64,000 bases of DNA. Source: Heterodera schachtii (Eukaryota; Nematoda; Chromadorea; Rhabditida; Heteroderidae). Made by a program: the position numbers and the translations under genes. The notes beneath the pieces are model-generated. The model searched no databases. It was not told the origin of the DNA and worked only from the letters and a program-made list of their open reading frames with translations. Shown piece by piece: positions 33,889-45,190 of the stretch; the stretch's first letter is position 1, and every line of letters begins with the position of its first letter. The stretch spans positions 1,220,642 through 1,284,641 of the forward strand of contig SIJG01000016.1 of assembly GCA_023374025.1 (NCBI GenBank), given 5' to 3'.

Positions 33889-34594
33889 TTTTTTGCATTT
33901 TGCAGGTTGGATTTTGGGCCATTCGAAAGTGATACTGTGTGGCCCCTTAGCATACTGATTCTTTAACTAATTTTTGAATTTTTTTTTCAACCGTTTTATT
34001 GGACAGAAATTTATTTTCAATGCTCAAGAAAAAATGCGCAAAATATTTCAAAGTATTACAAAACTCAAATATCAAAATTCGACAGTTGATTATTGACATA
34101 TTTAAAATATAATTTTTTTTCATAAAAAAACCTCATTATAATTCCCCCTTTGTAAAATAAATACATTTCATTTAAAATCAGTTAATTATTGACATATTTA
34201 ATATATAAATTTTCTGAAAAAAACCCATTATAACTTCCCTATTGTAAAATAAATACATTTGATCAAAAATCAGTTAAATATTGACATATTTAATAAATAT
34301 CTTTTCAAAAAATATCATTTACCCCTTTGCTTTATCCAAGCATATGAATTAATATGATCAATAGAATAAAAATGTTTCATTCAATAAGTAACCGCCCAAG
34401 AAATCATCCACAATCCAAAAAGAATATAGAAGGCTTATATATTTGGATTTGCTTCTAGGCTTTATTCATTTAGACATACATACATTTAGTAGTTTATCTA
34501 AACTTAGTATTTTTTGAATGCTCAGTTAAATCTAACAAAAAAATAGAAATCATTTACAATTTTTTAGCAATTCAAAAAGTTACCAACCGACATA
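33889..34594. other. Upstream region of nuclear receptor gene
   Basis: AT-rich. Three imperfect copies of a segment including GTTAATTATTGACATATTTAA lie at about 34085, 34180 and 34272, a short tandem array of about 90-bp period. It probably includes the promoter of the gene at 34595. Confidence 0.5.
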
Positions 34595-35817
34595 ATGGAG
34601 AAATTTGTCCAGCAAAATTATTGTCTAGCCGATTCAACAGCATCATCTTTGGCAAAAGCTGCCCAAATGGAGTTGGACTTCATCCAAAGCGTTTTGTTGG
34701 GCCCACAGCGGGGAAATTTGACGGCAATTGAATGTTTATTGGCACAAAACTTTAGCAAACATTCATCAATGATGCCTAATTATGGCACGGAACGTAAAAA
34801 TGCGAAAGTGCCAAAATTAGAAATGGAAAAGCACACAAATGATGTTGGTGATGTTGATGAATCCAAATTGGACAATGAAAGCGAGACGGATCAAAGTGAT
34901 CAGAAGTTGAAGAAAAAAGGGGTGGGACGACCGAAAAGGAATCCGAGTGAATGCAAAGTGTGCGGGAGGAAAAGCCTTTACTGTTATTACAGTGTCAGAT
35001 GTTGCGAAAGTGAGTGATGGAAAAATAATTAAATGTATTTTTAATAATTATTTATTCCGAATTGATCAATTCTAAATACTAGACAAACATTTGAATAAGT
35101 CTTGGCTCAAAACGGAAAAAGAGTTTAACCAAATCTTGTTAACCACGCGGGATCCCTCAAAAAAAGTCACATGATTGATCGGGATCGGGAAATGGCCGGG
35201 ATTCCGGCTTGGGACCCTCCCAATGATTTTCCAAAATCTTTGGGATTGATCGGAATTTGGTTGGGACCCCAACTGGGGATTCCTCCGGCACCAGTGGCCT
35301 GTCTCTAGCATGAACAGAGGAGGTCGGCGGAAGGTACACCACTTTTTGCCGAAAAGAAAACTGAAAATGGCAACTTATTCACTGGGCCGAAAATAGTCAT
35401 CCCTAATTTGAAATGAAAAATCATTAAAAATTCATTAATATATAATATTTACAAATTTCTATAAATTAAGGCTGCAAGCAATTCTTTCGTCGTATTGTTG
35501 CCAAGCGAACATTGTTCAACTGTTTTGGAGCGAAAAATTGTCAAATTGGAAAAGGTTGATAAAGAGAAGAAAACTAATTAATCCAAAAAATGGATATGTA
35601 TTTTAAAACATATTAATCTATTTTCTATAATTTTTTAGATGGAATTCGATGCCGTGGCTGTCGCCTGGACAAATGCCTTTTGGCCGGCATGGACCCGACA
35701 ATGATCATTGCAATGCAACAAGAAGGGATGGCCCAATACTTGGACAGATTGGAATTGCGAAAAAGGAGTGCCGTGTTGAGAAAGAATTGCAGAGAAGGGA
35801 ATAATTTGTTTTTGTGA
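34595..35817 (+). CDS. Nuclear receptor DNA-binding-domain protein, no LBD
   Basis: Nuclear hormone receptors bind DNA through two C4 zinc fingers. Three exons join in frame: 34595-35009, 35471-35554, 35639-35817; 225 residues. Residues 1-110 are unrecognised, ending in acidic then basic sequence (KKKGVGRPKRN, AT-hook-like GRP). Finger 1: CKVCGRKSLYCYY, then RCCESCKQFFRR. Finger 2: CFGAKNC, then RCRGCRLDKCLLAGMDP. All eight zinc-binding cysteines are visible. The spacing before the last CxxC is eight residues (QIGKDGIR), one shorter than usual. The protein ends about 40 residues after the DBD (stop 35815), so there is no ligand-binding domain. It could be a DBD-only regulator or a gene truncated at its 3' end. 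No later LBD exon was seen. Confidence 0.85.
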
Positions 35818-37430
35818 CCAAAATTATGCTAAAAATATTTTTTTTTTATTGTATTGAGAATTTAGAATATTTTTATGATTAGGCCTCCAATTATATGTAG
35901 GAATCCATATATGTTTTTATCATAGACTGTGAGAGACAAAAAAAAACAACAACATATTTTTAGCTTGGTTGGAAGCTTTTAGAATGAATATCTATATCCA
36001 TATTTTTCATATTTCGCATTATGTCCATAATTTATATTTTCATATATTATGCCGAAAAGTTGGTGAGATCGTGTCAAAAATAAGTCAAAGAGTTGAAAAA
36101 TTGGGGCCAGGTCGTTTTCGTACGAGAAGATATTCAAAAAAACAACAACTTAGTTTTAGAGGATTTTAAAGGTCGGAGAATCAGATTCTGACACCCATCT
36201 CGACGCAATTCGAACCCCTAACCCGGATTCGAACGAAAACTCGAAAGTTCAGTTTTCAAAATTCACACATTTATGCAACAAAAAAGGCCCAATGCACCAA
36301 GGGTGGGGCGCGCACAGAAAAATCCCGCGGTTGCGGATCGCGATTGAACGATGGCGCCAACATTTCGGTGGTTGTGGTAACGGGTTTTTGTGGTTGAATT
36401 TTTCTCAATTCGATGTACCAATAATTGTCTTCAAGCTTCCGATTTATACCAAATTTCTCTGCATTTTTTTTGTCTTTCATGTTTAACAGTCGTTGGTGCT
36501 GAATTATAGTGAAAAGTGAATTTCCGTTTTTATTCGAATTCGGGTACGGAGTCCTAAATTATTCGGAATGGATGCCGGATTCGAGATCAGCGACCCTGAA
36601 AATCTTGGTATGTTTTCAACTTGCAAAGTGAAAAAAAAAAATTTGTGGGCTATAAACTGTAGAAGATTTTTTTTTTCAAGCTGATTTTTAATTCGAGATT
36701 TTGTGTTAAATGCTGAGCAGTTAATTTTTATGCTTATTTTGGTATTTGGTGCATAATTCGGAATAATTAAATTTAAATTGCATTTTTTTTCATTTAAATG
36801 GGACCGGGAATTTTGGGTAAAACCGGGACATGAGAGGCAGGGACCGGCACCTAGATTTTTGTCCGGGACCAACTGAGAAATTTTAAAAATTCAAAAATTT
36901 AAAAAATTCAAATTTTTAGTTTATTTTCAAGTGAAAAAATAAATTAAAAATGGCATTTTTAAGAATCTTAAAGAAGAAATACGGTGCTCTATCTCTCTTT
37001 TGAAGACATACGGTACGGTACTCTCTCTCTTTTGAACAATTTTTTTGTCGATTTTTTTGACCATTTATAAAACAAGCAACAATTATGTATTAAATTTATT
37101 CGTCACCCAATCTATTATGCTGGGACACTTGGGTTTGAATTTTTTTTTGATAGTAAGTCATGAAAACTTGTTTCAGGGTGTTTTTAGTGGTCGCTGATAA
37201 CGAATCTGACACTAATTTTAACCAATTCCGAATCCAAATCTAATTTGAACAAAAATGAAATCGACTCTTTTTATAGGGATTGACTGAAATAGATGTCAAT
37301 TTTGTGAATAGCAACCCCGAAAATTGAGACAAATTTTGAGACAATTCCCGGATTGAATTTACTGAAAGGGAACACATTTAAACCATCAAGAAAAACGCTT
37401 CATTTCGAGAATTTTTACACAGATTTATCA
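35818..37430. other. Repeat-bearing intergenic DNA
   Basis: No supported gene. Diverged copies of a sequence with GAATCTGACACTAATTT occur near 36180 and 37200 (also near 18710). A 30-bp near-tandem pair ACGGTGCTCTATCTCTCTTTTGAA / ACGGTACTCTCTCTCTTTTG lies near 36980-37035. A minus-strand open frame at 36271-36480 is noted but not called. Confidence 0.4.
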
Positions 37431-37454
37431 AAAACCTAATATATTATCAACACC

Positions 37455-37457
<3 letters not shown>

Positions 37458-37509
<52 letters not shown>

Positions 37510-37511
37510 GG
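37458..37511. repeat. (AT)n microsatellite
   Basis: Uninterrupted TA dinucleotide tracts with one AAAT interruption. A short GAGT tetranucleotide run follows at about 37592-37612. Confidence 0.9.
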
Positions 37512-37612
37512 TCATTATAATAAACAGAACAGACATAATGATAATACACAACAGAATACCAAGGAAATGAATGGCGAAGTGATTGAATGTGTGAGTGAGT
37601 GAGTGAGTGAGT

Positions 37613-38420
37613 GGGAAGCAAAAGCTTAAGTAAGCAGCAGAAGAGAGCGGGATGGAAAACAAAGTGTACAGGATGGAAGAGGGGCAGAGGAATACAAAAA
37701 TAAGAGGGAGGAGGAAAAAGTGCTGATAAACACGGATGCGAAAACGGAGTAAAGGGGGAAGGAAAAAGAAAGGAAGAAGAGGGGAGACACATGCCAAAAG
37801 GGATGAGATGCCAAAGAATTTGATGGCGTTTGGGGGGGGGGGAGAGGGGTTAAAGCCCAATTACATTTAGGAAATTAACAAATTAAAAAAAATAGATGGC
37901 GCATGGAGTAATTTTCGCTGGGGGATTTAAAGCCTAATTACATGATAATAGAGGGGATGGGCAGATTTTGTTAAGGAAGGGCAATTGAATAAGAGCTGGA
38001 GGGGGGAACTGAATTTGGACACTGAAGTTAGATTTGAATTGCCCGTGGAGAAGGGGGCAAAAGAACGAATTAAAAATGCTAAAAAATAAAGGGAAGAGGG
38101 GAGAGGGGTACCATATCACTCGCGATTGTTTGTCCCCCTCCTAGAGCAAATTGACGGTAGTCAAACCAACCATCCAAATGGAGTCCTTGAACATTGGCAG
38201 TGTTGCGCAAAAATAAGTCCAAAGTTCGCACATTTTCAATGAGAACGTGCAATTCTGTTGCGCATGATGAGAAAAACTTTGAAAATGGTGGATAAAAGTA
38301 AACACATTTTGGTCGAAATAGCTGAAAATCAGAAGAAAATGTGATTTATGGGCATAAATCTTTTGCAAAATCAATTTAGACGGATGCAAAAATTGTAGTA
38401 GAAATAAGAAAAGAAAAAGA
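37613..38420. other. Purine-rich intergenic DNA
   Basis: Strong strand asymmetry (G+A on the plus strand) gives long minus-strand open frames of Pro/Ser/Phe that look like composition artefacts. No gene called. Confidence 0.4.
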
Positions 38421-38424
38421 GGGG

Positions 38425-38489
38425 AGATACACACCAAAAATATCGGACTTTTCCTGCTGCTGTAGTTTTACTCTTCCTCCAAAGATACT
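38425..38489 (-). pseudogene. Ubiquitin-like exon fragment
   Basis: After an acceptor-like CCCTCAACAG, the minus strand reads IFGGRVKLQQQEKSDIFG, resembling the LIFAGKQL strand region of ubiquitin-like folds, followed by GTGTGT. A near copy lies in opposite orientation at about 41190-41260. Fragment only. Confidence 0.4.
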
Positions 38490-38594
38490 GTTGAGGGAGA
38501 GAGAGAAAGGCAGAGAGAGTTAGAAGAGCAAAACATTTGATTTGCACTTTTCCCCACCCCGAGGGCATGGACCGAATCATTCATCTCCCTCCCG

Positions 38595-38835
38595 CCCGTC
38601 GTCGTCGTCCAACCCCTCACTCCCCTTTTGTTTATTCATCTCCCTCCCCCCTCCCTCACCCTTTCCGACACAAATAAATGCAACGCCGGGGTTATCGCCC
38701 GGGCAATCTTACGAAAGTGAAAAAGTGGACGAATGGAGCAAATATGAATATCGGAAATGGTGGGCGAGGGGGAGGGAGATGAATAAACAAAAGGGGAGTG
38801 AGGGATGGATGACGGCGACGGATAAATGAAAAAGG
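38595..38835. mobile_element. Foldback (hairpin) element, copy 1
   Basis: The left arm CCCCTCACTCCCCTTTTGTT and TCATCTCCCTCCCCCCTCC is the inverse of the right arm GGGGGAGGGAGATGAATAAA then AAAAGGGGAGTGAGG. A loop of about 100 bp lies between. A second copy with a shortened left arm is at 39396-39600, and the flanking sequence (GGAAGCGTGCGTTCGTGCC) is repeated too. Confidence 0.7.
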
Positions 38836-39051
38836 GGGATCACAGGATGGGTGAGTGGTGGAGTGAGGGTGGAAGCGTGCGTTCGTGCCATTATCATCGG
38901 CAAACGTATGCATTTCAAAAAATAATTAAATAACCCAAAAAGTGCAAAAGCGAAAGCAACAAAATTTAACAATGGAAAAAATAACACTGGAAAAAAGGAT
39001 CATCGTCAAAAATCATCTCAAAAAGATCTACGTCCGAAAGTCTCCCCACAT

Positions 39052-39360
39052 TCAACGATTCGTATGGGGCTTTCCGGATTGCCCTGAGGCGCCCATGTCG
39101 GTGATCACTCCGTAAATGAGGCGGCATGGTTCGACAATACCACAGCTTTCGAGTGTGCGTTCGTTGTTCAGTGGAATTCCTAAATTGAAAACAGATATTA
39201 CGGTCTGCGTTTAAGTGAAAGAATAGACTTACCACCATATAAGAGACGAATTTTAGTTGGGGCCGTTTGAATGTCTGGTCCCAACATCGCCTTGATTTTG
39301 ATGATTTTGTCCGTCGGCTCCACGTTGAAGTAATGTTCGTTGGTGGTGCCGAAGGGAGAG
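39052..39360 (-). CDS. Ubiquitin-like domain gene, 3' exons
   Basis: Two exons, about 39360-39233 and 39180-39052, join in frame: EHYFNVEPTDKIIKIKAMLG, then PTKIRLLYGG, splice, IPLNNERTLESCGIVEPC, ending KPHTNR and TGA at 39052. The order strand-helix-strand (TDKIIKIKAML; IRLLYGGIPLNNERTLESCGI) matches the second half of a ubiquitin fold. No C-terminal Gly-Gly, so conjugation like ubiquitin is unlikely. The upstream exon was not identified, because low-complexity CT repeats precede it. Similar paired exons lie at 40.0-40.25 kb. Confidence 0.55.
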
Positions 39361-39395
39361 AGAGAAAGGCAGAGAGAGATCGAAGGGCAAGACAT

Positions 39396-39600
39396 TTATT
39401 ATTCATCTCCCTCCCCCCTCCCCCACCCTTTCCGACACAAATAAATGCCCCGCCGGGTTTATCGCACGGGCAATCTTACGAAAGTGAAAAAGTGGACGAA
39501 TGGAGCAAATATGAATATCGGAAATGGTGGGGGAGGGGAGGGAGATGAATAAACAAAAGGGGAGTGAGGGGTGGATGACGGCGACGGATAAATGAAAAAG
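39396..39600. mobile_element. Foldback (hairpin) element, copy 2
   Basis: Near-identical to 38620-38820: TCATCTCCCTCCCCCCTCC, then TTTCCGACACAAATAAATGC, then the inverse arm GGGGAGGGAGATGAATAAAC. The left arm is shorter than in copy 1. Both copies are preceded by GGGAGAGAGAGAAAGGCAGAGAG, so the repeated unit is larger than the hairpin. Confidence 0.7.
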
Positions 39601-40014
39601 GGGGGATCACAGGATGAGTGGTGGAGTGAAGGTGGAAGCGTGCGTTCGTGCCATTATCACCGGCAAATAGAATAGGGGAGAGAGAGAGGAAGTGAGAAAA
39701 TAGAAGACAGGGAGACAGAAATAAGTACTTACGAAAAAATGACGATTGAGAAAATAATTTAAAAATTACAAAATGAGCATTTGATAAAAAACTTTTAAAG
39801 ATTGAGTTGAGCGACCCCTTGGCCGGGGATGCTTAAATAGGAAAATTTTTACGAGGCGGTGGGTACAAATAACCACCTGGCAAAATGGAACAGAAATTTG
39901 CACAAAAACACGGACAAAAAAAAAGCAAATTAGCCAAGAAGGGATGGGACAAAATGGGACAGTGGCAAATTAAAATGGCAGAAATAAAATTTTTTAACAA
40001 AACGGGACAGCAGA

Positions 40015-40245
40015 CGGGGGGTTACTCGACTGTCACAATTGTTTCCGTAGTCCGCCACCGTACGGCTGTCGTTCAGCGGCTGCCCTAAATGAAGATAACG
40101 CTTTATCATCAATAAATTCCGGAAATAGACCCTACCATCAAGCAAGAGACGCAGATTGTTCGCTGCAATTTCCATCTCGGCAGCGACCATTGCTCTGACT
40201 TTCACAATTTTGTCAGATGGTGGACAGGGATGAAATGGCGGTTAT
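40015..40245 (-). pseudogene. Ubiquitin-like domain fragment
   Basis: Exons 40245-40136 and 40084 to about 40015 join in frame as PPSDKIVKVRAMVAAEMEIA, NNLRLLLDG, splice, GQPLNDSRTVADYG. This is the same half-fold as the gene at 39052-39360. The reading frame upstream meets a stop, so the 5' part is absent or differently spliced. Confidence 0.45.
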
Positions 40246-40249
40246 CGGC

Positions 40250-41550
40250 GTCTTAAGCACGAGGTTGAAGCCCTTTTTTCAATTTTGAAAAGAATTGGAT
40301 AGGAAAAAACTACAGGGTTTAAAGATTTCGAGGGGGAGGAAATTGATAAATCAATTTCTGCGACACTTCCTCACGTGATAATAGCCAAATTGTTGGTCCA
40401 ATCTGTGAGTTTTGCATCGGTATTGGTTCGCCTGTTGCGATATAGTAATGATTTTATAAAGAACAATATTCCAACGCAAATATGTATTCGTCATCTGTTA
40501 GCTCGGAAGAGCGCTACATTTAGAAAGGAAAATTTTCAAAATACTTCAAAAAAGGAAAACTTTAAATAATTATTTTTTGGTCATAATGAACTTACAAAGC
40601 AACGCGTCGGCTCCAGTCCACTGAAACCGTAACTCAATGAACAAGGAAAACGAATGAAATAAAAATTAGAAAATAACTTTTTTTATTACATAAAAATACT
40701 AAATTTTAAACGGAGTCGTCAGTCGACACCACGGGATCGATAAAATTTCATTCAATTTTAGGCAAAAAAATACATTAGCTTTTGTCATTTTTTGAATAAA
40801 ACCTTTGAATACAAACTTTTTCTGATTTTTATTTTATTTCGAAATTGAAAAATTCACATGGCTGATATCATCGCAACAGAAAAGAAGCAGCAGCGGCATC
40901 CTATGGCAGTTGAGCCTGTCAATTGCGTCTGAAAAACGTGCCCGCGAGTGCTGCGTCAAGTGCCATAGCTTTTTCCTATAAGCGGGAATATTGGGTTTGT
41001 AAAATTATAATCCGAGAACGAAATTTCGATACCCGAGACCGGGACTCTCGGACAAGGGCGTGGCCGTGGCGAAAGGGGAAGAGGGGACTATACAAAAACT
41101 CGAAATGCACTCGGGGTGGGGAAAAGTGCAAATTAAATGTTTTGCTCTTTTATATCTCTCTCTCTCTCTCTGCCTCTCTCTCCCTCAACAGTCTTTGGAG
41201 GAAGAGTAAAACTACAGAAGCAGGAAAAAGAAAGAGATGGCAATTTGAAAAGTACTGTTTTGTTCGGAGATGAGCGAACCGAAAAAGGAATTAGCAAGCG
41301 ACCTTTGAGAGTAACCATACATGGACGATAAAAATGAAAAACAGCCAAAAAATCATTGCGTAAAAACAGAATGAAAACAAGAAATGAGTGACCTCTTGGC
41401 AAGGGACGCTTAAATAGACAATTTTCAGGGGACGGCCAAAATAATACACGTGGACAAATTGTAAGCTGATATGAAAAGGGATAGGAATTTGTGAAGGGCA
41501 AATTGAGCAAAAATGGCCTGAATCAACAAGCAATGAAAAGATAAATTGAA
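40250..41550. other. Intergenic with CT repeat and inverted ubiquitin-like fragment
   Basis: Mostly AT-rich. At 41150-41260 a CT-repeat tract, acceptor-like CCTCAACAG and VFGGRVKLQKQEK appear on the plus strand, an inverted copy of 38425-38520. No complete gene. Confidence 0.45.
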
Positions 41551-41554
41551 TATG

Positions 41555-42993
41555 TTAAAATATGGGATGTAACAAAAGAATGAAAAAATTGTGATGGAAA
41601 AATTTGCATCGATGGAAATGCCGCCACCCGCCGATGCCATGGACACAAATTGCTTGGTTGTGGTTGTGGAGGTTCGGCGCCGTGTGGAGGTGGTCGCCAC
41701 CTGCTGTTGGTTGGTGCTGGTGCGGCTCGTAGATGGGCTGCTTGGTGGACGGCACCATGAGAGTTCAGTTTTCTTCAACAGAATTTGCCTCTTTATGGAT
41801 TAAATTTCGAGAAAAAAAATTTTCAAAAATTAATTTAATATTATCTGACTGATCAGATTGACCACAATGCTTTGCTTATGAATTTTTAAAAATCATCGAT
41901 TTATGGTAAGATACGGTACTTCTTTAAATTTATTTCCATCCCTTAATTTTATACTGGATTTGCACATTTCAAGATTCTTGGCTTTAGAACCCTTAAAATG
42001 GGGTTTTCGGTCTCAATTAGTGTGATAATTTTGTCAGAGTCTCGAGCATTAAATAGCCCTGACAATGCCCTCTAATTTTCCCTACTAATTCCGTCTAATT
42101 AACCCTGCCAATTCCCTCTATTTAACTCCTACCAATGGTGGTGAATAGAAAATGGTCTCAATTGGCAAGTAAGCTTACTAGAGGATTTTTCATTTTTAGA
42201 AAAAAAACAAAGCTACAAATTTTCTACTGAAATTTCACATATTACTTTCGCAAATTTAAGTTCTTCTTCATTCGTTTCCCCATAAATTTCCTTCATCCCT
42301 ATTCTTTTTCCACTAATGTTAAAATTCAAAAATTATTCTGCATTTCTTAATGGTACGAATGCTAGCATTTATGTTTAGCAGAATATTTAAGAAAAAAACA
42401 TTGAAGAAAAGTTGAACCTCGAAATTACATTATTGTTATTTGAAAATTTTAAAATAATATTAATATTCAATTGGAAAAATTAGTTTAAAATAATTTAATT
42501 TAAATATTTTTGACACTGAGACTATTTTCGGTTCGACCTAGCACCCCCCAATTGCTGTTGGGACGGTAGCCCGTCATTACCGTATCAATGGCGGACGCCG
42601 ATGTGAAGTTGCGCATACGGTACTCCTTTGCTGGCGTCGCCGTTGGAGGTAACCTGAATTAAATTTGAAAAATGTATTTATTTAGGTGATTTAATTGATT
42701 GTTTAACTGTTGTTGAAGTTGTTGGTGGTGGTGGTGGCATTGTTTGTATGGTTCCGATGGTGGAGAGATTGAAATTTAAATTTTAAAAATGTACACACAC
42801 ATAGAGGAGAGAGAGAGAAGTGGAGAGTGCTTAGAGAGGAGAGAGAGAGAAGTGGAGAGTGCTTAGAGAGGAGAGAGAGAGAAGTGGAGAGTGCTTAGAA
42901 AGGAGAGAGAATGATTGGGGAGGAGAGAGAGAGACAGAGAGAGAGAGAGAAAGTGGAGAGTGTTTAGAGAGGAGAGAGAATGAATGGGGAGAA

Positions 42994-43024
<31 letters not shown>

Positions 43025-43390
43025 GTAGGGAGAAGAGAGAAAGTGAGATAAGAGAAAGAGGAAGAGAAAGTGGGGGGGAGAGAGAGAGAAAGAAAGTGTG
43101 AGATGGAGAGAGAGAGACGAATGAAGAGAGAAAGTGTGAGAGGATTGTATGAGAGAAAGAGAGAGAATGTCGTTTTTTGCCCACCCTTGGCATCGTTGTG
43201 CTTCCCCCATTTGCTAATTCATTTGCTGTTTTCATGCTCGTGCCGTTGCTGGTGATGCTGCGTTGATGATAAATGGACTAGCGCTGCAACTGCTGTTGTT
43301 GTTGCTGATTCGCTTTGCTGCCGCCATTGGTTGGCCTCGGTGTTTTTGAGCGTTGATGTCGGCGCAAATCAGGGCCTTTTGCAAAAATGC
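41555..43390 (-). CDS. Unrecognised Q/P/H-rich protein, scattered exons
   Basis: Coding-like blocks on the minus strand: about 43385-43300 (RSKTPRPTNGGSKANQQQQ), about 43220-43170 (KTANELANGGSTTMPRVGKK), about 42770-42710 (STIGTIQTMPPPPPTTST), about 42655-42540 (LPPTATPAKEYRMRNFTSAS, AIDTVMTGYRPNSNWGVLG) and about 41770-41640 (STKQPIYEPHQHQPTAGGDH). The 42655-42540 block is the least repetitive and most gene-like. I do not recognise the family and could not verify a continuous splice model; a stop (TAG) follows the poly-Gln run in one frame. Polyglutamine and polyproline runs suggest a disordered regulatory protein, but that is only composition. Confidence 0.35.
42798..43165. repeat. (GA)n-rich satellite with 35-bp tandem units
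   Basis: Near-perfect tandem units containing GAAGTGGAGAGTGCTTAGA from 42818 to about 42900 grade into GAGA repeats. It lies between candidate exons of the Q/P-rich gene, so probably in an intron. Confidence 0.85.
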
Positions 43391-43418
43391 TTCAAATCAG
43401 TTATTTTTACAATTTATT

Positions 43419-43900
43419 CGATCAAAAATGTATCAAATATTATATTTTTCGTCTCCCATTATGGATTTGAATAGTATTGAGGAGATAAATTAGCAAATCA
43501 TAAATTTTTAGTGCATTCGGGATCAAAAAATGATTTTCAACAATTTTTTGGGGCGCATTTTTCCAAAATTTTTCGGGACAAGGGGTTCGGCGGTGCCGAT
43601 AGGCGTCGCAGGAAATTTTTTTTCTTTTTTTTTTTGTAATTTCGTTCTGATTTGTTAACAAATTTTCATCAAAAAGGCAAATTTTTGCAATTAAAAGCAG
43701 GGTTTCTATCGAAAATTTTTCAAAATCAGAACATCGGGCTTCAAAAATCAGATTTTGGGGTCGAAAACCAGAACTTTTGTGAAATTGCTTCAAAACAATT
43801 GTTTTACATTCTATTTAATCAAAAACGTATTAAATATTATATTTTCACCTCCCATTATGGATTTGAATAGTATTGAGGAGATAAATTAGCAAATCATAAT
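43419..43900. repeat. Direct repeat pair of about 83 bp flanking 315 bp
   Basis: CCCATTATGGATTTGAATAG and its surroundings occur at 43419-43502 and again at 43818-43900, diverged at a few sites. The DNA between includes a GGTTCGGCGGTGCCGATAGG segment shared with the hAT-like elements at 2.3 kb and 47.0 kb. It may be a duplicated junction around an inserted element. Confidence 0.5.
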
Positions 43901-45190
43901 TGCATTCTAATATTGAAACTCCACAGATCAAAAGTGATATTGTTCAAATTGGCACTCGGCCTTTCCCAGTTTTCCCATTTAATTTTTGGCACCGTCGCCG
44001 TCTCCCCAATTGGGCACCGTTGCAACAGCCAATAATTATACACTGCTTCGTTGGATGCTTCGATCTTCTGTTTCAGTGTCAGCTTTTCTTTCGTCCGTTC
44101 ATTCACCAATTCAAATGGCTCAATTGGCATTGTGCCCACACAAAAATAAAGTTGAATATGGTAACTGACAGAAGTGGTGGCACGGAGAAATGCCTAAACA
44201 AATTGGAAAACAAAAACAAATTGACGAAAATATGGCGAGACACCTCTTTGAAGTTGTTGAACCATTCGTGATTTGGTTGACGCAAAGAAGCATGTCGATA
44301 CAATCGCTTCGGTTGACCATCATTGCTCGGAGTGTGTAACCATTTGGACAACGCTTGGCCAGCAGTTGCATTCGGTCCATCAAAATCAGCGATCACTTCG
44401 GGCAACAGACGACCAGAATCGATTGAATTCAATTGATCAAGATCAGTGAGAATTGCTGGTGATGTGTGACGACGCAAATTGTCCAAATAATCGCCACTAG
44501 TAAAGCACAAATGGCGAATGTTGGTAGCAAAAATTGGCCAAATTTCATGGGCAAAAAGTTCCCAAATTGACTGATCTTTCTCGGTTCTTTATGGCCACAA
44601 TTTCAAACTTGTGCCAATTCTGTCCCAAATTGGCTTGTTGGACCGGAGAAATGCGAGCACAGAATGGTCAATGTAACTAAAGAAATATTAAAATGCTTTA
44701 ATTGGTAGGTGGTATATCAAAAGGTTCAAATTACTCAATATGAAGGAAATGGAAACGAATTTTGTTGTGCAACGAATGGTCCGGCATCGAAAATTCCACA
44801 AAATTGCCATCGATCAGCACATTCGGAAACTTAACATTTTTTTCACCAATCATTCTAGTCGGAAATGCTTCTTCAACAAAATTGTCATTGTCGCCGATCT
44901 GTACAACAAATTTCGGTTTTGGTCCATTATTGTTTGCATTTGGTCCTTTGTCCTGGCGAATTTCGATTGGTCTCCAAATTGTCAATTCGCTTTTGCCATC
45001 GAAATGCGCGTCCACCAAAGCATCGAAACGGTCGGAAAGCAATGCCATTTTGAGCCCGAGTTGAGCATGGTCAAATGATGGGAGAATGTCCATCCACAGG
45101 TCGCTACAAAGCCAACTGAAACATGGAAAAAATATCATTGGTAAAAGAAAAATTTGTAATTAAAAAAAAAATTCATTACCGTCGATTCAT
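43894..45190 (-). pseudogene. F-box-like family gene with in-frame stop
   Basis: Exon 1 begins ATG at 45190 (MNRR), then splices to WLCSDLWMDILPSFDHAQLG, an F-box-like N-terminus, and LVDAHFDGKSELTIW. Then come YIDHSVLAFLRSNKPIW, EIWPIFATNIRH, LRRHTSPAILTDLDQLNS, ALSKWLHTPSNDGQPKRL, NNFKE, and the last exon PFELVNERTKEKLTL and LLQRCPIGETAT, ending at 43894. A TAA interrupts the frame after SLKLWP at about 44591, where the other copies read through; no splice sites flank it. Unless the stop is a sequencing error, the gene would make only the N-terminal half. F-box proteins recruit substrates to cullin-1 through Skp1. Otherwise well preserved, so inactivation is recent. Confidence 0.7.

Noticed and set aside
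36271..36480. Minus-strand frame with NYWYIELRKIQPQK
   Set aside because: Possibly coding, but isolated, no splice partners found, and surrounded by repeat sequence.
37592..37612. CRISPR-like short repeat run
   Set aside because: GAGT tetranucleotide microsatellite without spacers; the genome is eukaryotic.
37436..38987. Several long minus-strand frames of Pro/Ser/Phe
   Set aside because: Produced by purine-rich plus-strand DNA and foldback repeats; no conserved motif or credible splice sites.
42831..43235. Open frames of Ser-Leu and Arg-Glu repeats
   Set aside because: Translation of the GA satellite in both strands.
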